Shown: positions 1 to 12,124 of the stretch, piece after piece
Layout: every line of letters begins with the position of its first letter
Numbering within the stretch: the first letter of the stretch is position 1
Assembly: GCA_021292105.1 (NCBI GenBank)
Contig: CM037865.1
Location: 71,289,356-71,353,355 of the forward strand
Length of the DNA stretch: 64,000 bases
Reading direction: 5' to 3'
Source of the DNA: Anadara kagoshimensis
Lineage: Eukaryota > Mollusca > Bivalvia > Arcoida > Arcidae
The notes under the pieces: generated by a model
What the model was told of the DNA's origin: nothing
Databases searched by the model: none
The model's input: only the letters and a program-made list of their open reading frames with translations
Position numbers and translations under genes: made by a program

Positions 1-3000
1 CAAGTGTTGCATATTATACCATTAGGTGGCAGAAGAACTTGATCACTGTGAACCTAGAGGATATAAATAAGAAATAGTAGGGAAATGTAACATTATCCGA
101 TATAATATCAAAGTTTTTCTGCTATTTGACATAGTCAACCCGTTCAAATCTAACTAAATTTGACACTGACATACCTAGTGACAATACAAGTGTTACATAA
201 TATATCATTAGGTGGCAGAAGAACTTGATCACTGTGAACCTAGAGGATATAAGTAAGAACTAGTAGGGAAATGTAACAAAATTTGACATAATAGCAAAGT
301 TTTCCTGCTATTTGACATAGTCAACCCCGTTCAAAGCTAACCAAATTTGACACTGACATACCTAGTGACAATACAAGTGTTGCATAATCTATCATTAGGT
401 GGCACGAGAACTTGTTTACTGTGAACCTAGAGGATATAAGTAAGAAGTAGTAGGGAAATGTAACAAAATTTGACATAATAGCAAAGTTTTCCTGCCATTT
501 GACATAGTCAAACCCCGTTCAAAGCTGACCAAATTTGACACTGACATACCTAGTGACAATACAAGTGTTGCATAATCTATCATTAGGTGGCACAAGAACT
601 TGTTCACTGTGAACCTAGAGTATATAAGTAAGAACTAGTAGGGAAATGTAACAAAATTTGACATAATAGCAAAGTTTTCCTGCTATTTGACATAGTTAAC
701 CCCGTTCAAAGCTAACCAAATTTGACAATGACATACCTAGTGACAATACAAGTGTTGCATAATATATCATTAGGTGGCACGAGAACTTGTTCACTGTGAA
801 CCTAGAGGATATAAGTAAGAACTAGTAGGGAAATGTAACAAAATTTGACATAATAGCAAAGTTTTCCTGCTATTTGACAATGTCAACCTCGTTGAAAGCT
901 AACCAAATTTGACACTGACATACCTAGTGACAATACAAGTGTTGCATAATCTATCATTAGGTGGCACGAGAACTTGTTCACTGTGAACCTAGAGGATATA
1001 AGTAAGAACTAGTAGGGAAATGTAACAAAATTTGACATAATTGCAAAGTTTTCCTGATATTTGACATAGTCAACCCGTTCAAAGCTAACCAAATTTGACA
1101 CTGACATACCTAGTGACAATACAAGTGTTGCATAATCTATCATTAGGTGGCACGAGAACTTGTTTAATGTGAACCTAGAGGATATAAGTAAGAAACTAGT
1201 AGGGAAATGTAACAAAATTTGACATAATAGCAAAGTTTTCCTGCTATTTGACATAGTCAACCCCGTTCAAAGCTAACCAAATTTGACAATGACATACCTA
1301 GTGACAATACAAGTGTTGCATAATATATCATTAGGTGGCACGAGAACTTGTTCACTGTGACCTAGAGGATATAAGTAAGAACTAGTAGGGAAATGTAACA
1401 AAATTTGACATAATAGCAAAGTTTTCCTGCTATTTGACATAGTCAACCCCGTTCAAAGCTAACCAAATTTGACACTGACATACCTAGTGACAATACAAGT
1501 GTTGCATAATATAGAATTAGGTGGCACGAGAACTTGTTCACTGTGAACCTAGAGTATATAAGTAAGAACTAGTAGGGAAATGTAACAAAATTTGACATAA
1601 TAGCAAAGTTTTCCTGCTATTTGACATAGTCAACCCTGTTCAAAGCTAACCAAATTTGACACTGACATACCTAGTGACAATACAAGTGTTGCATAATCTA
1701 TCATTAGGTGGCACGAGAACTTGTTTAATGTGAACCTAGAAAATATAAGTAAGAACTAGTAGGGAAATGTAACAAAATTTGACATAATAGCAAAGTTTTC
1801 CTGCTATTTGACATAGTCAACCCCGTTCAAAGCTAACCAAATTTGACACTGACATACCTAGTGACAATACAAGTGTTGCATAATATATCGTTAGGTGGCA
1901 CGAGAACTTGTTCACTGTGAACCTAGAGGATATAAGTAAGATCTAGTAGAGAAATGTAAGAAAATCGAATATAATAGCAATGATTTTCTGCTATTTGACA
2001 TAGTCAACCCCGTTCAAAGCTAATCAAATTTGACACTGACATACCTAGGACAATACAAGTGTTGCATAATATAACATTAGGTGGCACGAGAACTTGTTCA
2101 CTGTGAACCTAGAGGGATAAGTAAGAACTAGTAGGGAAATGTAACAAAATTTGACATAATAGGAAAGTTTCTGCTATTTGACATAGTCAACCCCGTTCAA
2201 AGCTAACCAAATTTGACAATGACATACCTAGTGACAATACAAGTGTTGCATAATATATCATTAGGTGGCACGAGAACTTGTTCACTGTGAACCTAGCGGA
2301 TATATGTAAGAACTAGTAGGGAAATGTAACAAAATTTGACATAATAGCAAGTTTTCCTGCTATTTGACATAGTCAACCCGTCAAAGCTAACCAATTTGAC
2401 AATGACATACTAGTGACAATACAAGTGTTGCATAATATATCATTAGGTGGCACGAGAACTTGTCACTGTGAACCTAGAGGATATAAGTAAGAACTAGTAG
2501 GGAAATGTAACAAAATTTGACATAATAGCAAAGTTTTCCTGCTATTTGACAATGTCAACTCGTTCAAAGCTAACCAAATTGACACTGACATACTAGTGAC
2601 AATACAAGTGTTGCATAATCTATCATTAGGTGGCACGAGAACTTGTTTAATGTGAACCTAGAAAATATAAGTAAGAACTAGTAGGGAAATGTAACAAAAT
2701 TTGACATAATAGCAAAGTTTTCCTGCTATTTGACATAGTCAACCCCGTTCAAAGCTAACCAAATTTGACATGACATACTAGTGACAATACAAGTGTTGCA
2801 TAATATATCGTTAGGTGGCACGAGAAACTTGTTCACTGTGAACCTAGAGGATAAGTAAGATCTAGTAGGGAAATGTAAGAAAATCGAATATAATAGCATG
2901 ATTTTCTGCATTTGACATAGTCAACCCCGTTCAAAGCTAATCAATTTGACACTGACAACTAGTGACAATACAAGTGTTGCATAATATAACATTAGGTGGC

Positions 3001-6000
3001 ACGAGAACTTGTTCACTGTGAACCTAGAGGATATAAGTAAGAACTAGTAGGGAAATGTAACAAAAATTTGACATAATAGGAAAGTTTTCCTGCTATTTGA
3101 CATAGTCAACCCCGTTCAAAGCTAACCAAATTTGACAATGACATACCTAGTGACAATACAAGGTTGATAATATATCATTAGGTGGCACGAGAACTTGTTC
3201 ACTGTGAACCTAGAGGATATATGTAAGAAACTAGTAGGAAATGTAACAAAATTGACATAATAGCAAAGTTTTCCTGCTATTTGACAATGTCAACCTCGTT
3301 CAAAGCAACCAAATTTGACACTGACATACCTAGTGACAATACAAGTGTTGCATAATCTATCATTAGGTGGCACGAGAACTTGTTCACTGTGAACCTAGAG
3401 GATATAAGTAAGAACTAGTAGAGAAATGTAACAAAATTTGACATAATAGCAAAGTTTTTCATGCTATTTGACATAGTCAACCCCGTTCAAAGCTAACCAA
3501 ATTTGACACTGACATACCTAGTGACAATACAAGTATTGCATAATCTATCATTAGGTGGCACGAGAACTTGTTCACTGTGAACCTAGAGGATATAAGTAAG
3601 AACTAGTAGGGAATGTAACAAAATTTGACATAATAGCAAAGTTTTCCTGCTATTTGACATAGTCAACCCCGTTCAAAGCTAACCAAATTTGACACTGACA
3701 TACCTAGTGACAATACAAGTGTTGCATAATCTATCATTAGGTGGCACGAGAACTTGTTTAATGTGAACCTAGAGGATATAAGTAAGAACTAGTAGGAAAA
3801 TGTAACAAAATGTGACATAATAGCAAAGTTTTCCTGCTATTTGACATAGTCAACCCCGTTCAAAGCTAACCAAATTTGACACTGACATACCTAGTGACAG
3901 TACAAGTGTTGCATAATATATCGTTAGGTGGCACGAGAACTTGTTCACTGTGAACCTAGAGGATATAAGTAAGATCTAGTAGGGAAATGTAAGAAAATCG
4001 AATATAATAGCAATGATTTTCTGCTATTTGACATAGTCAACCCCGTTCAAAGCTAATCAAATTTGACACTGACATACCTAGTGACAATACAAGTGTTGCA
4101 TAATATAACATTAGGTGGCACGAGAACTTGTTCACTGTGAACCTAGAGGAAATAAGTAAGAACTAGTAGGGAAATGTAACAAAATTTGACATAATAGCAA
4201 AGTTTTCCTGCTATTTGACATAGTCAACCCCGTTCAAAGCTAACCAAATTTGACAATGACATACCTAGTGACAATACAAGTGTTGCATAATAGATCATTA
4301 GGTGGCACGAGAACTTGTTCACTGTGAACCTAGAGGATATAAATAAGAACTAGTAGGGAAATGTAACAAAATTTGACATAACAACCCCGTTCAAAGCTAA
4401 CCAAATTTGACACTGACATACCTAGTGACAATACAAGTGTTGCATAATATATCATTAGGTGGCACGAGAACTTGTTCACTGTGAACCTAGAGGATATAAG
4501 TAAGAACTAGTAGGGAAATGTAACAAAATTTGACATAATAGCAAAGTTTTCCTGCTATTTGACATAGTCAACCCCGTTCAAAGCTAACCAAATTTGACAC
4601 TGACATACCTAGTGACAATACAAGTGTTGCATAATATATCGTTAGGTTGCAAGAGAACATGTTCACTGTGAACCTAGAGGATATAAGTAAGATCTAGTAG
4701 GGAAATGTAAGAAAATCGAATATAATAGCAATGATTTTCTGCTATTTGACATAGTCAACCCCGTTCAAAGCTAATCAAATTTGACACTGACATACCTAGT
4801 GACAATACAAGTGTTGCATAATATAACATTAGGTGGCACGAGAACTTGTTCACTGTGAACCTAGAGTATATAAGTAAGAACTAGTAGGAAAATGTAAGAA
4901 AATCGGACATAATAGCAAAGATTTTCTGCTATTTGACATAGTCAACCCCGTTCAAAGCTAATCAAATTTGACACTGACATACCTAGTGACAATACAAGTG
5001 TTGCATAATATATCATTAGGTGGCACGAGAACTTGTTCACTGTGAACCTAGAGTATATAAGTAAGAACTAGTAGGGAAATGTAAGAAAATCGGACATAAT
5101 AGCAAAGATTTTCTGCTATTTGACATAGTCAACCCCGTTCAAAGCTAACCAAATTTGACAATGACATACCTAGTGACAATACAAGTGTTGCATAATATAT
5201 CATTAGGTGGCACGAGAACTTGTTCACTGTGAACCTAGAGGATATAAGTAAGAACTAGTAGGGAAATGTAACAAAATTTGACATAATAGCAAAGTTTTCC
5301 TGCTATTTGACATAGTCAACCCCGTTCAATGCTAACCAAATTTGACACTGACATACCTAGTGACAATACAAGTGTTGCATAATCTATTATTAGGTGGCAC
5401 GAGAACTTGTTTAATGTAAAACCTAGAGGATATAAGTAAGAACTAGTAAGGAAATGTAACAAAATTTGATATAATAGCAAAGTTTTCCTGCTATTTGACA
5501 TAGTCAACCCCGTTCAAAGCTAACCAAATTTGACACTGACATACCTAGTGACAATACAAGTATTGCATAATATATCATTAGGTGGCACGAGAACTTGTTC
5601 ACTGTGAACCTAGAGGATATAAGTAAGAACTAGTAGGGAAATGTAACAAAATTTGACATAACAACCCCGTTCAAAGCTAACCAAATTTGACACTGACATA
5701 CCTAGTGACAATACAAGTGTTGCATAATATATCATTAGGTGGCACGAGAACTTGTTCACTGTGAACCTAGAGGATATAAGTAAGAACTAGTAGGGAAATG
5801 TAACAAAATTTGACATAATAGCAAAGTTTTCCTGCTATTTGACATAGTCAACCCCGTTCAAAGCTAACCAAATTTGACACTGACATACCTAGTGACAATA
5901 CAAGTGTTGCATAATATATCGTTAGGTTGCAAGAGAACTTGTTCACTGTGAACCTAGAGGATATAAGTAAGATCTAGTAGGGAAATGTAAGAAAATCGAA

Positions 6001-8256
6001 TATAATAGCAATGATTTTCTGCTATTTGACATAGTCAACCCCGTTCAAAGCTAATCAAATTTGACACTGACATACCTAGTGACAATACAAGTGTTGCATA
6101 ATATATCATTAGGTGGCACGAGAACTTGTTCACTGTGAACGTAGAGTATATAAGTAAGAACTAGTAGGAAAATGTAAGAAAATCGGACATAATAGCAAAG
6201 ATTTTCTGCTATTTGACATAGTCAACCCCGTTCAAAGCTAATCAAATTTGACACTGACATACCTAGTGACAATACAAGTGTTGCATAATATATCATTAGG
6301 TGGCACGAGAACTTGTTCACTGTGAACCTAGAGTATATAAGTAAGAACTAGTAGGAAAATGTAAGAAAATCGGACATAATAGCAAAGATTTTCTGCTATT
6401 TGACATAGTCAACCCCGTTCAAAGCTAACCAAATTTGACACTGACATACCTAGTGACAATACAAGTGTTGCATAATATATCATTAGGTGGCACGAGAACT
6501 TGTTCACTGTGAACCTAGAGTATATAAGTAAGAATTAGTAGGGAAATGTAAGAAAATCGGACATAATAGCAAAGATTTTCTGCTATTTGACATAGTCAAC
6601 CCCGTTCAAAGCTAACCAAATTTGACAATGACATACCTAGTGACAATACAAGTGTTGCATAATATATCATTAGGTGGCACGAGAACTTGTTCACTGTGAA
6701 CCTAGAGGATATAAGTAAGAACTAGTAGGGAAATGTAACAAAATTTGACATAATAGCAAAGTTTTCCTGCTATTTGACATAGTCAACCCCGTTCAATGCT
6801 AACCAAATTTGACACTGACATACCTAGTGACAATACAAGTGTTGCATAATCTATTATTAGGTGGCACGAGAACTTGTTTAATGTAAAACCTAGAGGATAT
6901 AAGTAAGAACTAGTAAGGAAATGTAACAAAATTTGATATAATAGCAAAGTTTTCCTGCTATTTGACATAGTCAACCCCGTTCAAAGCTAACCAAATTTGA
7001 CACTGACATACCTAGTGACAATACAAGTATTGCATAATATATCATTAGGTGGCACGAGAACTTGTTCACTGTGAACCTAGAGGATATAAGTAAGAACTAG
7101 TAGGGAAATGTAACAAAATTTGACATAACAACCCCGTTCAAAGCTAACCAAATTTGACACTGACATACCTAGTGACAATACAAGTGTTGCATAATATATC
7201 ATTAGGTGGCACGAGAACTTGTTCACTGTGAACCTAGAGGATATAAGTAAGAACTAGTAGGGAAATGTAACAAAATTTGACATAATAGCAAAGTTTTCCT
7301 GCTATTTGACATAGTCAACCCCGTTCAAAGCTAACCAAATTTGACACTGACATACCTAGTGACAATACAAGTGTTGCATAATATATCGTTAGGTTGCAAG
7401 AGAACTTGTTCACTGTGAACCTAGAGGATATAAGTAAGATCTAGTAGGGAAATGTAAGAAAATCGAATATAATAGCAATGATTTTCTGCTATTTGACATA
7501 GTCAACCCCGTTCAAAGCTAATCAAATTTGACACTGACATACCTAGTGACAATACAAGTGTTGCATAATATAACATTAGGTGGCACGAGAACTTGTTCAC
7601 TGTGAACCTAGAGTATATAAGTAAGAACTAGTAGGAAAATGTAAGAAAATCGGACATAATAGCAAAGATTTTCTGCTATTTGACATAGTCAACCCCGTTC
7701 AAAGCTAATCAAATTTGACACTGACATACCTAGTGACAATACAAGTGTTGCATAATATATCATTAGGTGGCACGAGAACTTGTTCACTGTGAACCTAGAG
7801 TATATAAGTAAGAACTAGTAGGGAAATGTAAGAAAATCGGACATAATAGCAAAGATTTTCTGCTATTTGACATAGTCAATCCCGTTCAAAGCTAATCAAA
7901 TTTGACACTGACATACCTAGTGACAATACAAGTGTTGCATAATATATCATTAGGTGGTATGAGAACTTGTTCACTGTGAACCTAGAGGATATAAGTAAGA
8001 ACTAGTAGGAAAATGTAAGAAAATCGGACATAATAGCAAAGATTTTCTGCTATTTGACATAGTCAACCCCGTTCAAAGCTAATCAAATTTGACACTGACA
8101 TACCTAGTGACAATACAAGTGTTACATAATATATCATTAGGTGGCACGAGAACATGTTTTCCGTGAAGCTAGAGAATATCGGTTAGAACTAGTAGGGAAA
8201 TGTAAGAAAATCGGACATACTAGCAAAGTTATTTGTTATTTGACATAGTTAACTCC
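1..8256. repeat. Satellite DNA array, ~187 bp monomer, about 44 copies
   Basis: Head-to-tail repeats. Successive CAAGTGTTGCATA starts lie at 1, 187, 374, 562, 749, 936 and 1122, giving a 186-188 bp period to about 8256, where the last monomer decays into unique sequence. Three monomer subtypes differ just after AATGTAA: A (CAAAATTTGACATAATAGC), B (GAAAATCGAATATAATAGC) and C (GAAAATCGGACATAATAGC). From 4381 on, subtypes recur in fixed order with one monomer carrying a 30 bp deletion, making higher-order units of 1280 and 1467 bp. Short open frames inside the array recur because the sequence recurs and are not genes. The left end continues beyond the window. Confidence 0.97.
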
Positions 8257-8329
8257 ATACAATATGAGCTCTATCCCCTGAAAGTCATTAAGCATTTTAA
8301 TGCGACAGTTTGTCTTTAATAATGGGTGT

Positions 8330-8490
8330 AATTGCTGTTTCAAAATAAAATGTTGAATGTTGAAAAAGTAAATAAACTTACTTACTTACTGTTTCAACAT
8401 TGAATGTTGAATAAGTAACTAACTTCAGATATCATTTACTTTTTCAACATTGAATGTTGAATGTTGAAAAAGTAACCAACTTCAGGTGTC
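8330..8490. repeat. Short palindromic repeat cluster beside the satellite
   Basis: Several copies of TTCAACATTGAATGTTGAA, a near-perfect palindrome, are followed by A-rich AAGTAA(C/T) stretches and repeated ACTTCAG. They fill the spacer between the satellite edge and the first exon at 8800. No gene was recognised in 8257-8799. A weak open stretch with a GT donor at 8608 might be another exon of the downstream gene, but it has no convincing acceptor. Confidence 0.6.
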
Positions 8491-8799
8491 CGAAATAAAC
8501 GTGCACTAGGATCTACACAAGCGGGATTAGCCATAGGCTATAATAGGCATTGTTATCCACAAGCTGGTATTTAAATTCGGCCATCAAGGTCCATTTTACA
8601 AGGGAGAAGGTAAGAAAGTCCTGTAACTGGAATTGTTGAGCAACGCAATAAAGCTTACAAATTAGTTGTCGAAATAGGTAACATGATCACGTATTTCTCG
8701 GAAAAGCTTTAAAATTATTCAAATCCAAACCTTGGCAATTTTGCCTTAAAATTTTATGATTTCTTCAAAAATGTTGTTTTTTTTTTAAATTTGTTATAG

Positions 8800-10980
8800 C
8801 TATGTATGGCAACTCGGTGCTTAGTCTTCGATGTTTTAGTTCCAAGACGTCAGAACATGGAGTGAAAGGGACATTGTCATCAGGTAATTGTATTGTAGGG
8901 AGGGTCTGAGTTCGTGCGTTTTGTGTATGTATTTCATGTTTATTTTATTTAAAATTTAACGTTCAATAAATAAAAAACATCATATTTATAAACACGTAAA
9001 TATACTAGTACTCTTGATTCAACTGATTTCAGTTTGATAAGGAGATAAATAACTTTGTAACATATTAATCCCAGCCAATGCTTATCACGGCCCTCAAAAG
9101 TTTGAAGATAATCATCACAAGTATGGTGCTTTTGTATCCAAAATTATCTAGGTTATATTTGACGTATCATAGTTTCATGTCTTTCTTCTCAGCTAGGTAG
9201 ACAGCAAGTGCTTACCTTCTGGAGCACCCGACCTGGATTCCCTTTTGAACGTTTGCCTGTTTAACTAATTAATTTGCCAGTTTTCAAAGTGTTTACTTTG
9301 GTGTTAGGATTGTATTTTAAATATGGACCGATATATTTGTGAACAGTGGACGCTGTTTTATATGTGATAGTCTAATAAACACGTTTATTGAATGAATTAG
9401 TGTTTTTTTTAATTTTAGGTGCGGTATTCGGCATCATATGTTGTATAGTTGGAGTGTTTTTTATTTTCCTGATGTTTGTTGGGTATTTTGTATACTACTG
9501 GTAAGTTCAGCTATTCTCTTGTTCACAATATACCTGGGGCCTTTTCCGAGTAACCATGAGAAACGTGGCAAATTCAAGTTAACTACCGAAGTAGCGATGA
9601 GAAGAAAGTCCTGTAAGTTAGGTATTTCACTATATACCACTGTCGGGGTAGTTGACATGTGCAGAATTTTGTAAAATGTTTGTGGTAAAAATGAAAAAAA
9701 AAAATCTACAAATGTTATTTGTAGACCATGTGTCGATTCAAGGGCAACGCATAGATGTGTTCTTTTACCACAAATATATTTATTTTACCTTCTTCAAGCA
9801 TGAATAATCACTTGTTAGAAAATACATTTACGCATGTTAACACGTATGTATACAATGCTGATGCTAGCGGTGTCTAGTTGCTTACTATGATATATACATA
9901 AATGTGTATTGAAGATTCTACGGTGACCTCTGACGCATAAACACTTTTAAGAATCTTTTTCTAATAATATGATTACTGGTTTCACTAATTCAATTTGCAA
10001 AAAATCAACATAAACTTAAATATGTTTTCCGTTCTATTCAGAAGTATTTGAAGGTGACATCGATAGCTGTGTATGCTTTTGGCGAGACCTGATACGGTAA
10101 CATTTAGCCAATAGCGATTTGTTTTAATGCTATTTTAGTAATGTTATTTTTATTCACTATTTGCTTGCCATGTACAAGGGAATACAGCTGCACTGTAATC
10201 TCCGACAGTTCCGTAAAATAAATGTAGTCTTGATATAGAATGAAACGAAATGCTCTTCATTTCAAAATGTTAGTTTCTTATATTATTTTATAGTTTATCA
10301 TATACTATTACTTGATATATTTCAGGCGCAAACAATTATACTGTAAGCCCAAACCAACAGGCTCAGCATCCAACAGTTCTCTTTCTGGACATACAAATGT
10401 GGCATTGTCGATCGAAGAATCTGTAAATCACGAAGCACCGAAAAGTTCCAAAAAATTACGAACACTGGAAAAAATACTGAAATTGGATACTGATTTCGAA
10501 TTTATCAAAACAACGGTCGATGGAAAAATGCGCTACAGTACTTTACCATATAGAAAGAAACAACCATTTGATAGGACTCAAAGATTCATGAGTTGTCGTA
10601 TTGTGAAGGCAGACGTTCACAAACATGACATTCCACGCATGTGCCCTAGTGGAAGTGTACTTTCCGTTTCCGCCGAGACTAGAACTTCAAAAGAATCCAT
10701 TGTTCCAGAGAGGGACAGTGGGGGTTATATTTCCTTTGATTTGACAGATTTCGACGATCCACAATTGTGCTCAAGTAGAAATATCTCGGTTGTTTTACCA
10801 GAGACTTGTACAACACAGGAAAACATTATACAAGAAGAGACGGCAAATCAAAGAGAAGATAATACATGTAGTACTTTTGACATGTTTGATTTTGATGTTT
10901 TATATTTAGCTGGGGCTACAGACGCGGAGATTGACGTATATAAAGAAACAACCTTCACAGTTTTCAGTAGTAGTAACTGA
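8800..10980 (+). CDS. Single-pass membrane protein, three 3' exons; N-terminus not found
   Basis: Three exons join in frame with consensus splice sites: 8800-8883, 9419-9500 and 10326-10980 (stop TGA). The first gives about 27 residues of juxtamembrane sequence. The second encodes a strong hydrophobic helix (AVFGIICCIVGVFFIFLMFV), and the third gives a 217-residue tail starting WRKQLYCKPK. The positive residues after the helix suggest a type I topology with a cytoplasmic tail. The tail has possible tyrosine sorting or signalling motifs (YSTL, YISF, YLAG) and acidic Asp/Phe clusters near its end, but no domain I recognise. Ectodomain and signal-peptide exons are missing; upstream lies spacer and then satellite. 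The single 655-base last exon and matching phases make it a real gene, but its family is unknown. Confidence 0.7.
9133..9341 (+). mobile_element. Retroelement 3' tail copy (family R), diverged
   Basis: Lies in the intron 8884-9418. It matches the shared tail of the window's main interspersed family: a GACGTATCATAG end-of-ORF segment, then AGCTAGGTAGACAG, the AGTGCTTACC...GGAGCACC hairpin, and a 3' end near GGACCGATATATTTGT. It is 5'-truncated and old. Confidence 0.75.
9501..10325 (+). other. Intron, no recognisable content
   Basis: AT-rich intron between the transmembrane exon and the tail exon. I see no repeat family or coding exon in it. Confidence 0.6.
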
Positions 10981-12124
10981 AGTAGTGTGATCATATACTT
11001 CATGTCATTATCAGACCCAATTTGAAACATTGGAAGGTAAAATTATTGATGACCAAGGTTAAAATCGTTGCTTTACCTCGGAATCATGAATAGCGTAAAC
11101 GGAATGACGCATAGAGACATACATGTACGTGGAGGTATCAGATTTCTAAGACTCTTCAGATACTAAGCTTTTATTTTAGAAATCTATCTAATTAAATTCG
11201 AACATTTTAACATTGTTACTTTAGAGTTTTACATTGCTTGATGATTCTTGCGACTGTTCACAAACATCAAGATAATTTAGCAGTCATATAGTTTTTTATG
11301 CTGTTAAATTTAGTTAATGCATAATTTGAAATTTTCTCACTATTGAAAACTGTAATACGTATAACCGGATCTGTTATTTCAGATGGTGATGTGGCCATTT
11401 CTTGATGTGTTTCTTATTTTCATGCAGAGTCTAATTATAAAATTGTTAGGGTAATATAATTCAACTCATCGTTTTTGCGTTTATATATATTTACTAGTTT
11501 AAGTTAAAATTGAAATAGTCAGTTTAAATGTTGGTAAAAATAGCGTAATCAGTGTTGAATAAGTTTGTAATATACCGGTACATGAACATTTGGGACACCG
11601 ATTTCCGTAATACAGCAATGTTTTTTGTTGAATAAGATCTAATTGTGCTGCCAATTTTTATTGCATAAATACAAAGTGTTTCAATATTCTTTCAAACGAT
11701 ATAATGACCCTATGTGATACCTTGATGCTTTGTATTTTGGCATGGAAGTTGCAAAGGTGTGGTATTTTTTACCGTTTTTGTAATACAAGAGTTACACCCC
11801 CTTGAATCGGTGGCCATTTTGTTCCCCATGTTTGATATGCATTAGATTTGTGACAATTTAAGTCTTTGAAAACCAAAAGAAAATATGGCATTGTTCCCAA
11901 TGATAGTAAAATAATTCTTACCCGATTTTAGGGTTTGAAAGAAGCGTATAAAAGATAGAAAAGTAATCATAATAATACATTGTAATTATAATAATTTTTT
12001 TTGGATACCAAATACCGGTAATATAATAGTTCCGAAAAAAACATCGCTGCATTGGTTCACAATCTTGATATAAAAATAAAACTCTGAATACTTGATTTCA
12101 TTTTACTGAAAACTGCCAGAATAA
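10981..12124. other. Intergenic stretch, convergent gene ends
   Basis: Contains the 3' ends of the plus-strand membrane gene and the minus-strand GM2A-like gene 1, which converge here. It is AT-rich with no open frames, no recognised repeat and no clear AATAAA assignment. Confidence 0.6.

Noticed and set aside
416-6974. Short open frames in the first 8 kb, some identical to each other
   Set aside because: They are frames through satellite monomers. Identical products at 5316-5507 and 6783-6974 simply reflect the 1467 bp higher-order unit.
1-8256. CRISPR-like or LTR interpretation of the repeat array
   Set aside because: Repeats are contiguous 187-mers without unique spacers, and no integrase, RT or primer-binding site is present.
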